Shown here: positions 17,761 to 27,000 of the stretch, in pieces
Position numbering within the stretch: the stretch's first letter is position 1
Layout of the letters: each line of letters starts with the position of its first letter
Assembly (NCBI GenBank): GCA_910574195.1
Contig: CAJTBF010000002.1
Coordinates: 297,651 to 361,650 of the forward strand
From: Lachnospiraceae bacterium
GTDB taxonomy: Bacteria > Bacillota > Clostridia > Lachnospirales > Lachnospiraceae
Direction: 5' to 3'
Length of the DNA stretch: 64,000 bases
The notes under the pieces: generated by a model
Seen by the model: the letters and a program-made list of their open reading frames with translations, nothing else
What the model was told of the DNA's origin: nothing
Database searches by the model: none
Translations under genes and position numbers: made by a program

Positions 17761-18081
17761 ATGCAGGATAAGTCTTTTGAATATGGTGGGCATCATTTTA
17801 TCCCAGAGCGGCAGTTTACAAAGCGGGAAGATGATTTTTTTAAGATTACCCGCAGATTAAAGACAGATAGGGAACTTGGCTTTTTCGCCGCCGACTATTA
17901 CGGCAGGGGAAGCCAGAAATTCCCTTATTCTTATGATGATTTTTATGCTGCATCCACGGACAGGAAGTGCGATATTTTCCGCTGCGTGGAGAACGGCAGG
18001 CTGTACGTCCCCTGCCAGTATGAATTGCAGCAATATATGGACGAAAAGCAAAAAGAGAGGAGGAACGCCTATGAACGGTGA
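17761..18081 (+). CDS. Hypothetical ICE accessory protein (106 aa)
   Basis: A small soluble protein rich in aromatic residues (FFKITRR, FFAADYYGRGSQKFPYSYDDFY) with two Cys in the C-terminal half (CDIFRC). It follows the previous gene after 8 nt with GAGGTGAAAG as ribosome site and overlaps the next gene by 11 nt. No characterised family is recognised. The C-terminus is Lys/Arg/Glu-rich, like most of its neighbours. Confidence 0.7.
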   Translation: MQDKSFEYGGHHFIPERQFTKREDDFFKITRRLKTDRELGFFAADYYGRGSQKFPYSYDDFYAASTDRKCDIFRCVENGRLYVPCQYELQQYMDEKQKERRNAYER

Positions 18082-18346
18082 AACACGCTCCAATCAGGGC
18101 TATGAAATCATAGAGGGCTGCACTATCGGGAACACGGAGCTTGTCATCGGGCATCACCCGAAAGCCCCGAACCCTTATGTATGCTGGTACTGCAAGGGCG
18201 GCGACAACTACTATTGGGGCTGCTACTGCAACACACTCGAAGCGGCGAGGGAAAAGTTGAATGAACGCTACCAGTCGGAGTGCCAGATGCCATATAACCA
18301 ACAGCACGATAAAAAGGCGAAGCAGCGCGATGGGCGTGAGCGGTAG
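18071..18346 (+). CDS. Hypothetical ICE accessory protein (91 aa), paralogue of the 18496 N-terminus
   Basis: ATG 18071 sits behind GAGGAGG. The product contains YEIIEGCTIGNTELVIG, then a Cys/Trp/Tyr-rich centre (VCWYCKGG...YWGCYC) and a LEAAREKLNERYQ helix. The same order (YEVTQSIHIGKKEVVFG, CCCTYD, LEAMQMFTDRVQ) makes up the first ~90 residues of the 18496 product, so the two probably arose by duplication. The Cys pairs could bind a metal. Function unknown. Confidence 0.7.
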   Translation: MNGETRSNQGYEIIEGCTIGNTELVIGHHPKAPNPYVCWYCKGGDNYYWGCYCNTLEAAREKLNERYQSECQMPYNQQHDKKAKQRDGRER

Positions 18347-18506
18347 TATGGGCAGCAATGAAAACAACAAGAAGTATGACTGCACGATTTGTCCTTACCC
18401 CCGATATAAGGACAGCCGTGTTATCTTCTGCGACGTCTGCATCCGAAAGGTTTTGGACTGGCAGAGGGAGAAAAAGCAAAGAAAGGAGAAGCCCGATGGA
18501 GAATGA
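18330..18506 (+). CDS. Small Cys-rich putative zinc-ribbon protein (58 aa)
   Basis: The distinctive part is CTICPYPRYKDSRVIFCDVC, two CxxC-like pairs 13 residues apart, typical of a small zinc ribbon. A basic tail follows. ATG 18330 or ATG 18348 could be the start; 18330 overlaps the previous gene by 17 nt and neither has a strong ribosome site. It overlaps the next gene by 11 nt. A role in DNA or RNA contact is possible but unproven. Confidence 0.55.
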   Translation: MGVSGSMGSNENNKKYDCTICPYPRYKDSRVIFCDVCIRKVLDWQREKKQRKEKPDGE

Positions 18507-19101
18507 AGAAAAACGGATGATTAGCTCCTATGAGGTCACGCAGAGCATCCACATCGGCAAAAAGGAAGTCGTGTTCGGCATAGATGAGAAAGAGGAATAC
18601 CCGTATCTTGTCTGCTGTTGCACTTACGACAACCCGCTGTCCGCAGAATGGGTGACCGATGCGGTCGGCTCTGACGACTATCTGGAAGCCATGCAGATGT
18701 TTACCGACAGGGTGCAGGAACAGATAGAAAGTGTAAGAGCCGAGCAGGAACAGTTCAAGTTTGACATGACCCCGTTTACCATAGACGACTGCATCCCAGA
18801 CGACAAAAGCGGCAGCATTGTGGGCAAGGTCGTTGTCATCAATGCCGAGGTCAACCGCCATGAGTACAGGCATTCCGCCTACCAGCTTGTACTGGCGGAC
18901 GGCGGTCACGGAGCGTTGGGCGGCAGGGGGCAGGCGGTGTTCGGCACTTCCCTTGCGGACGGCAAGCACGCCCGATGGGAACGGTGCGACGTGCTTGGGG
19001 AAATCAAGCCAGAGAAGATGCCCGTCTGGGCAAAGGAAGCACTCGCAAAAATCAAGGAACAGGAAAAGGCGAAAAAATCAAAGAGCAGGGAGGAACGCTG
19101 A
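18496..19101 (+). CDS. Hypothetical ICE accessory protein (201 aa)
   Basis: A two-part protein. The first ~90 residues resemble the small product at 18071. The second part (residues ~100-190) is a separate conserved-looking module with GKVVVINAEVNRHEYRHSAYQLVLADGGHGALGGRGQAVFGTSL and an ERCDVLGEI segment. A Lys/Glu-rich coiled tail ends it. ATG 18496 is preceded by AAAGGAG. The stop and the next start share one base (TGATG), so translation is coupled. No function is known to me. Confidence 0.75.
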   Translation: MENEEKRMISSYEVTQSIHIGKKEVVFGIDEKEEYPYLVCCCTYDNPLSAEWVTDAVGSDDYLEAMQMFTDRVQEQIESVRAEQEQFKFDMTPFTIDDCIPDDKSGSIVGKVVVINAEVNRHEYRHSAYQLVLADGGHGALGGRGQAVFGTSLADGKHARWERCDVLGEIKPEKMPVWAKEALAKIKEQEKAKKSKSREER

Positions 19102-19799
19102 TGGAGGTACGGGCTTTGACGCAATCCGAACAGAAATACACCTACGCCCAGAGTATGCAGCTTGAGGGGCAGACGGGGTGCATCGGTCATCTCCGTGGGG
19201 ACTTTGGCGGCTCTGGAAACGAGTTTCATACCGATTGGTCTGACACAAGGGAACAGTGGAAAACCGATGAATTTAAGGCAGGGCTTGACGATGTAATCAA
19301 CGCCCTGCGTGAAGATAAGGGGCTTCTGCACAGCCGCCGTGATATGTCGTCGGCTGCAAGGCAATCCCCCGATGCCGCCTTTATGGGGAATTACTGTACT
19401 GAGTACGGCTTCCGTGTAGATACTGACAAACACGCTTTCCTGCTCCGTTGCAACCCGACAAAGGGCGACTATAACTTTTACTGCTACTGCTATGTGAAAG
19501 AATGGCTCGATAAGCATATATCCAGAGCGGAACAGGGAATCCACTTTATAGACCCCCATTACAAAGAGCTGTTCCGCATCCCCGATGGCGGGAAAATCAT
19601 TATCAACTATGCGTGGGGAGAAAAGGCGGAAAAGACCTGCCGTTTCATTGACGAATGCCATACCGAGGTGGGCAGCAATCTCTACCATATCTGCGAGTTT
19701 GCCGAGCGTATGGAAAGGAACGGGCATAGCTGCGAGCCGAAGCCGCAAGAGCCGCCGTCCGCACAGAAAGCCCCGAAACACAAAGACCATGAACGATAG
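19101..19799 (+). CDS. Hypothetical ICE accessory protein (232 aa), homologous to the 20275 product
   Basis: A soluble protein with Cys-rich stretches (CYCYVKEWL) and a C-terminal module (about residues 155-210) of the form IPDGGKIIINY...CRFIDECHTEVG...FAERMERNG. The same module makes up almost all of the 74-residue protein at 20275, so it is a portable domain used twice. Its N-terminal part has an oppositely charged helix pair. Start ATG overlaps the preceding stop by one base. Function unknown. Confidence 0.75.
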   Translation: MEVRALTQSEQKYTYAQSMQLEGQTGCIGHLRGDFGGSGNEFHTDWSDTREQWKTDEFKAGLDDVINALREDKGLLHSRRDMSSAARQSPDAAFMGNYCTEYGFRVDTDKHAFLLRCNPTKGDYNFYCYCYVKEWLDKHISRAEQGIHFIDPHYKELFRIPDGGKIIINYAWGEKAEKTCRFIDECHTEVGSNLYHICEFAERMERNGHSCEPKPQEPPSAQKAPKHKDHER

Positions 19800-19810
19800 G
19801 AGATGTGACT

Positions 19811-20059
19811 ATGAATATTCAGGATATAGCAAAAAGCAAGGAAAAGAAAGCGGTTTTTCATATGGTATTGGAGGAAGCCTGCCGGCAGTGGTGCGATGGC
19901 ATTGAAGATGCGCCAGAGAGGAAAGACGGTGAGGGCTTTGCCGATTTTTTCTATGAGATTTTTGAGGATAAGGAAAAGGAATATGTTCAGCAGGTAAAAG
20001 AGATGAATGGCGGCAGGCTTCCCCTTTTACAGCCAAAAGACAAAGACCATGAACGATAG
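19811..20059 (+). CDS. Hypothetical ICE accessory protein (82 aa)
   Basis: A small acidic helical protein. ATG 19811 lies 10 nt after AGGAG; the in-frame GTG 19805 is less likely. The C-terminal KDKDHER repeats the KHKDHER end of the preceding protein, and the DNA around both stops is nearly the same (CAAAGACCATGAACGATAGG), a sign of local duplication. No function is recognised. Confidence 0.65.
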   Translation: MNIQDIAKSKEKKAVFHMVLEEACRQWCDGIEDAPERKDGEGFADFFYEIFEDKEKEYVQQVKEMNGGRLPLLQPKDKDHER

Positions 20060-20071
20060 GAGGTATGGGAT

Positions 20072-20278
20072 ATGGCAGTCAACCCAAAAGCCATAAGAAC
20101 CTTAAACAAGGTTCTGGACGCAGGCTTTACCGAAGAAAAAGCCATCGCCGCCATGACGATGGACGACATTCTCTCCATGCAGGGCATCACAGTGGCGGAC
20201 ATCACGCTCATCAACGAGCTGCAAAAGAGCATCAAGGGGAACAAGGTTATCTCCTTTCTGGGAGGTGGCATGGAATGA
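20072..20278 (+). CDS. Hypothetical ICE accessory protein (68 aa)
   Basis: A small helical protein (TLNKVLDAGFTEEKAIAAMTMDDIL...) with the look of a UBA-like or helix-hairpin-helix adaptor: a three-helix bundle with a conserved GFTEEKAI turn. That reading rests on pattern only. AGGAGG precedes the ATG. The stop overlaps the following start (ATGA). Confidence 0.65.
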   Translation: MAVNPKAIRTLNKVLDAGFTEEKAIAAMTMDDILSMQGITVADITLINELQKSIKGNKVISFLGGGME

Positions 20279-20499
20279 GCGCAGCAAGGCAGGTCTGCAT
20301 GACGGACAGCAAAGGCAGGACGCTTTTTTCTGTTCCCGATGGCGGTATCATCCGTATGTTTTATGGGAACGGGGAGGATTATTTTGCCGTCTGCCGCTAT
20401 CTGGACGAAACCCATGCAGAGATTGACGGCGTAAGGTACGCCGTTCGGGAGTTCGCAAGGCGAATGGAAAGAAATAAAATCAACTATGCCCCTGCTTAA
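20275..20499 (+). CDS. Small protein consisting of the 19101 C-terminal module (74 aa)
   Basis: VPDGGIIRMFYGNGEDYFAVCRYLDETHAEIDGVRYAVREFARRMERN matches the C-terminal module of the 19101 product in order and spacing. It is translationally coupled to the gene before it by an ATGA overlap. No catalytic motif is visible. A binding domain is the simplest reading. Confidence 0.65.
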   Translation: MSAARQVCMTDSKGRTLFSVPDGGIIRMFYGNGEDYFAVCRYLDETHAEIDGVRYAVREFARRMERNKINYAPA

Positions 20500-20570
20500 A
20501 TGTGGGGCATGGACAACAGGAGGATTGATATTTTTATGGAACAGATTGTTTTGTCGGGCGGTGATAAAGA

Positions 20571-21029
20571 GTGAGTACCGAGTTAATCAACCGCATCACG
20601 GTAAAAAAAGACGGCGTGTATGTATCTTCCCACAGCTCCAACGACACCTCGCCCTACCATTCATGGAGGTGCAAGGGCTTGTCGGAAATCTATGATGCCG
20701 AGGGTCAGAAAGGGCTTGACCGTGAGGTTATCCGTATGCTCTATGAGTATGCCGAGCTTCGTGGGACGCATAAGAGCCTTGCCCGTTACCGCTACGCAAA
20801 GGACGCCCCCGCTGCCCATGCCATTTATCAGAAATATATGGACAAAATAGACGACCGCTACGGGCAGATGGACGAAGCCGACCAGAACAGCGTCTGGTAC
20901 AAGCCCACGGAAAAGGCAAAGGAGTACCGAGCCTATGAGCGGGACATGCGGGAAAAGATGTATTCCGAAATCGCTGAAAGATGCGGGGAATACGACAGGA
21001 AGCAGAAAAACAAAGATTTGGAACGATAA
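20571..21029 (+). CDS. Hypothetical ICE accessory protein (152 aa)
   Basis: A soluble protein starting at GTG 20571. The first half has VKKDGVYVSSHSSNDTSPYHSWRCKGLSEIY, the second half a long charged helix. This type of protein often stands immediately upstream of the giant polyvalent gene in large Firmicutes conjugative elements, to my recollection, but has no assigned function. It is followed after 14 nt by that gene. Confidence 0.7.
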   Translation: MSTELINRITVKKDGVYVSSHSSNDTSPYHSWRCKGLSEIYDAEGQKGLDREVIRMLYEYAELRGTHKSLARYRYAKDAPAAHAIYQKYMDKIDDRYGQMDEADQNSVWYKPTEKAKEYRAYERDMREKMYSEIAERCGEYDRKQKNKDLER

Positions 21030-21043
21030 GGAGGTGTGAGCCT

Positions 21044-24000
21044 ATGGCTGCAAAGTACCAGCTTATTACGGAGCTGTACCGCCGCACGGGAATGGCGGTC
21101 GCAAAGAACCCGCAGGCTTGGCAGGGCTTTTTATCCTCTGCCTGCCACAATTACAAGTGCCGCTTTGACGAGCAGCTCTTGATTTACGCCCAACGCCCCG
21201 ATGCCACCGCCGTAGCCGAGATTGGCACATGGAACAGGCTCTTTAAGCGTTGGGTGAACAAGGACAGCAAGGGGATTGCGGTCTTTGACCCGAAAGGGCG
21301 CAGGAACACGCTGAAATACTATTTTGACGTTTCCGACACCCATGAGGGCTACTACGGCAGCCGAGCCGTCCCGATATGGCAGATGGATAAGCGGTATGAG
21401 CAGCCCGTCATGGAACGGCTTGCGGACAGGTTCGGCGGCACGGAGGGCGGCGACCTTGCCACGTTTTTAATTCAGACAGCGGAGAACGCCGTGGAGGGCA
21501 ATTTACCCGATTACCTCTCACAGCTAAAGGGCTGCACGAAAGACAGCTTTTTAGAGGAACTGGACGACTATAATATAGAAGTGATTTACAAACGGCTTGC
21601 CGCAAACAGCGTCGCCTATATGCTGTTAAGCCGCTGCGGTCTGGATGCGGGAGGATATTTTGAGCGTGAGGACTTTGCGGAGATTATAAATTTTAACACG
21701 CCCCAGACATTGAACGCCATCGGCATCGCCACAAGTGACATTTCCGAGATGGCGTTAAGGGAAATCTCTGCGGCAGTCCGAAATGTGCAAATCGAAGCAA
21801 AATGTCAGAACCGCACATTTGCAAGGAACATTGCAAGCCAGTATGATAAAGGCAGGAAACAACCCGAAAGGAGCGAAAATAATGAGCGAAATCACTTACA
21901 CGAAACAGGCGGACTACCTTATACCCGACCTGACATTACCGACAGAGCCAGAGCTTCCGCTTGGCAGGTACGCTTTGATGCACAGGGATTATCTGGAACA
22001 GCACAAAAGAGTGACCTATCTCAATCTGCTGACAGCGGGCAGACTGAACGCACACCTTTACCAGACCGAGCAGACGGCGTTGCAGAGGTTAGAGCTTCTG
22101 ACGAAGCAGTTAGCAGCCGAGCAGGGAGTGACGGAGGAGCTGAAAGAGAAAGCCCCGATGCAGTGGCTCGGCATGATGAACAACATCCGCAGCCAAGCGG
22201 AGGAAACCATCTTGAGCGAACTGATTTACAATTAGAAAATTCAGAACCAGAACCAGAGCCGCAGTCGGACGGCGGCAGGCAGGAAGATAAAACAGACACG
22301 GCACAGACCGCAGAGCCAGAGGGACAGACGGAAAAAGGCAGCGTTGCCAACGAGGAAGAAGTTGCCGTCAATCTCCCGACCGTAGACGAACAGATTGAAA
22401 GGATAGCTGAAGCAGAGGACGAAAAAGCCTCTGCTTTTGTTGTTTCACAGGAGGACATTGATGCCGTCCTTGTAAAAGGGAACAGCGTTGCGAACGGGAA
22501 ATACCGCATTTACCACCAGTTCCAGAAGCAGGAAGATAAAAAGAAGAACATTGATTTTCTGAAAAGGGAATATGGCACGGGCGGATTTTTTGTTAATTTT
22601 TCAGACGGCACGGAGGGGTATGTGTGGTACAGCGGCAAGGGCATCTCCATTGACCGTGACGGCATCTCCACCGAACACGACCTTGTTTTGAGCTGGTCGA
22701 AAGCGGAAAAACGGCTGCGGGAGCTGGTTAAGGATAACCGCTACCTCAATCCCAAAGAGAAAGACCATTACGCCGACTATCTGGAAAGCATCTCTGCCCC
22801 GCAGCATGAAATCGACACCCAGAGGAAACTGGCAAGGCAGCGTTTTATTGAGGAAAAAAGGGAGCTGCCCCCTGCGGACAAGCGGGACACGCTCGCCCTG
22901 CGGCTCTCCGACTTCATCCGTGACTTGGACGGCTATGAAAAAGACTTGTTGGGCGTGATTGGATGCAGGGATTTTGCGGATATGCCCGCCGACCTTATGG
23001 AACAGGCATTACAGCATCCCGACAACGTGCAGGAACTGTTAGACTTCCTCTCCCTTGTGCAGAAAAAGACGACCAGCGTTTACAGCCGCAGCAATGCGTG
23101 GCGATTCTCGCAGGAGCTTACGGAGCTGTACCCTCTCCGCTACCTCTACCACGAGGGCGACGTGGTGTATATCGGGGCGGACAAATATGAGATTACCGCC
23201 TTTGATGAGAACGCCGTGTCCCTGCGAAATGCGGAGTTCCCGTTGTTCGGAAAAGAGTTTAGCAGGGAGGATTTTGAGCAGAAATTAAAGGAGAACCCTG
23301 CGAACGACCATTTAAAAACGGTCATCACCGAAAGCCAGAAAACAGAAACACTTGCCGAGGAAAAGCCCGACAGCATCACCCTCTCAATCGGCTTCTCCGA
23401 GCATCCCGCTTTTTATGACAAGGAGCTGAACGACCGATTTACGGATTTGAGTTTCGCTCTGGGAAATAAACTGCTCGGCATTCTGGACGAAAAACAGAAC
23501 CGTGAAAGGGAGAATGAGGAGAACCATGTCGGATGGTATCATAAGACCGATTTTGAAATCCATGCCGTCATCGGCGGCGAGGAATTTAATTATGAAGGGC
23601 GGTTTGACATCGGCGACGGCGAGGGGGATTTAATCGCCCATATCCGAAATTTTTATGAATATTCCCTCTCCCCCGACTGCCCGTTTATCCCAGAATGGAA
23701 ACGGCAGGGCGAAGATTATTACCGAGAGAAAATGGAATCCCTGCGTCTGGGGCATGACGTGTTCATCCCATTCTTGGAGCGGAACACGGGGCTGACCCAA
23801 GAGGATGAAAAGCGGCTTGGCGATATAATGGCTACCGAGGAGGACTGGTTTCACAGGAGGAAAGAACCCACCGAGGAAGAACTATTGGAACAGGCGAAAG
23901 GCTGCATTGACGCATACTGCGATGCGGAGTTTGGCGGCGACGCCGAAGTGGACTATACGGATTTATCCAACGTCAAGATTGCCTTTCAGAATACCGAGGA

Positions 24001-27000
24001 CGGCTTGCATGGGATACAGGTATCCGTCAACCTCTTGCAGTATCGCATGGAAACGTATGTGGACGGCGTTCTTGCAGAATATACGCAGTATAATGACCTT
24101 GCCGACCTTATCCAGAACGCACTTTCCAATCTGTACTACCACGATTTAGTGTCCTTGACGGAGGAACAGCTTGAGCCGTTCTATTGGGAGGAAAACAAAA
24201 AGGCGGCTGAAAACCCAAGCCCAGACATCATCTCTGATGAAACAGAACAGAAGCCCCATTACACGGTAGAGCAGACTTCCGATGCTTTTGCTGACCCATT
24301 TATCATACGGAATAATGAAGCCCCAGAGGACAGTGCCGACCGATATTACGACGTAGGCGGCATCTACCAGACCTTTGAAACCGAGGAAGAAGCACAGGAA
24401 TACGCCGACACCTTAAACAGTGCGGAGCATATCACGGAGCTATTTGCAGCGAAAGATGCGGAGCGTGAGGAACAGCAGAAATCAGAGTCTGCCCCGTCTG
24501 GGACGGATGAAAAGCAGGATAATTCTGACCTTATCGGCAAAGAGCTTATGATTGACAACCGCCGTTATCTTATTGAGAGCGTCGGGAAAATCAGCGGCGA
24601 CGTTTCCATGCGTGACATCACATTTCAGAACAACGTAGGCTTCCCGATAAACCGTGTGGAGAAAGTCGGCTATGTCCGCAGGCTCTTGGAGCAGGCAGAG
24701 AAAGAATTACCATCCGAAGAAAAAACAGAATCCCCCGCAGAGCCGACCACGGAAACCGTGGCGGAATACCCCGCCGTGGAGAACGGGCTTCCCTATGACA
24801 TTGTGGTGGAGAAGATACGCTTTGACGAGCCAGAGCAGAAACCGCAGAGCCAGAATCTGGCAGACACGCTCCGCTCCAGACTGGAAAGGGCAAAAGACAG
24901 TGCGGGACATGCCGCATTGCAAGAGGATATAGACACCCTTTTCATGGATAAGAACGGCGACAGCCTTGTGGGGATTGCTTCGGACGAATGGCTGAAACAG
25001 CTTGCGTATATGCCCGATGATGAGTTCCGCAAATATGCGGACAGTTACCAGAAAGGCACTCTGAACGCCTATAAGCTGCTCCCCCTCTCCGCCGACTGCC
25101 ATAACTACCGCATTACCGATGATACGTTAGGCGTTGGCGGCGCAAAAGAAAAGTTCCGAAACAATATGTCCGCAATAAGGCTTCTCCACGACCTTCAGAT
25201 AGAAAACCGCCTTGCCACGCCCGAAGAACAGGAAACCCTTGCAAAATATGTCGGGTGGGGCGGTCTGTCGATGGCGTTTGACAGCAATAATGCGGCATGG
25301 GAGAACGAATATAAAGAATTAAAATCAGCACTCTCCGATGAGGAATACCATGCCGCTATGGAATCCACGCTGACAGCTTTTTATACGCCGCCTATTGTCA
25401 TTAAGGCGATGTATGAAGCACTTGACCATTTGGGATTTTCACAGGGGAATATTTTAGAGCCGTCCTGCGGCACGGGCAATTTTTTAGGGTTGTTACCCGA
25501 CAGCATGGAGAAATCAAAGCTGCATGGCATTGAGATTGACCCGTTATCGGGCAGGATTGCGAAGCAGCTCTACCAGAAAGCCAGCATTGCTATTGAGGGG
25601 TTTGAGGAAACGAAGCTCCCAGACAATCATTTTGACGTGGTGCTTGGCAACATCCCGTTCGGGGAGTTCAAAGTCAACGACAGCCGCTACAACGCCCAGA
25701 AGTTCCTAATCCACGACTATTTTATTGCAAAGGCACTGGACAAGGTGCGCTCAGGCGGCGTTGTGATGTTCATCACCTCTAAGGGGACGATGGACAAGAC
25801 AAGCCCAGAAGTGCGGAAATATATCGCACAGAGAGCCGAGCTTTTAGGTGCGGTGAGGCTTCCCGACAGCACGTTTCGGGCAAATGCAGGAACGGAAGTC
25901 ACGAGCGATATCCTTATTTTACAGAAACGTGACCGCATCATAGAGATAGAGCCAGAGTGGGTACACCTCGACACAGACGAAAACGGCGTCACGATGAACA
26001 GCTACTTTGTCCAGCATCCAGAGATGGTGCTTGGCGAGATGAAGATGGAAAGCACGAGGTTCGGCATGGACAGTGCCTGCAAAGCCTACCCCGACGTGCC
26101 GCTTGCGGGGCTTCTCCATGAAGCCATTCAGCGGATAAATGGCGAAATCCCAGAGATAGAAAATGAGGTTGACCGTATCTCTGATGAGCAGGAGAAAGCC
26201 ATCCCCGCCGACCCGAACGTGCGGAACTTCTCTTTTGCCCTTGTGGGCGGCAAGGTCTACTTCCGAGAGAATAACGAGATGACCCCTGCAAACGTGTCCA
26301 TGACGGCGGAGAACCGCATCAGGGGACTGTTGGAAATCCGTGACTGCGTGAGGAAGCTCATCCAGTACCAGACCGACGACTGCCCAGAGGAAATGATACA
26401 GACCGAGCAGGAAAACCTAAACCGATTATATGATGCCTTTACCAAAAGGTACGGCTTAATCAACAGCAGGGGGAACTACCTCGCTTTTGGGGCAGATGAA
26501 AGTTATTTCTTACTCTGTTCCCTTGAAGTGCTTGACGACGAGGGGAAATTCAAACGCAAGGCGGATATGTTCACGAAACGGACGATAAAGCCCCACCGAG
26601 AAGTGACTTTTGTGGAAACCGCCAGCGAAGCCCTCGCCCTCTCCATCGGGGAGAAAGCCCGTGTCGATTTGCCCTATATGGCACGGCTCACTTGCAGGTC
26701 AGAGGAAGAAATCATTAAGGAATTGCAGGGCGTTATCTACAAAGTGCCGTCTTGTGAGCCTGCAAGGTATGTGACCGCAGACGAGTATTTATCGGGGAAT
26801 GTGCGGGAGAAACTGAAAGTTGCAGGGATAGCGGCAAAGTCAGACCCAGAGCTTGCAGTCAACGTGGCGGCTCTGGAAAAAGTCATCCCAAAGGATTTGC
26901 CTGCAAGCGAAATCTCCGTCCGTCTCGGCACGACATGGATACCGCAGGAGGATATACAGCAGTTTATGATGGAGCTTTTAACGCCGTCAAGCTATGCGGC

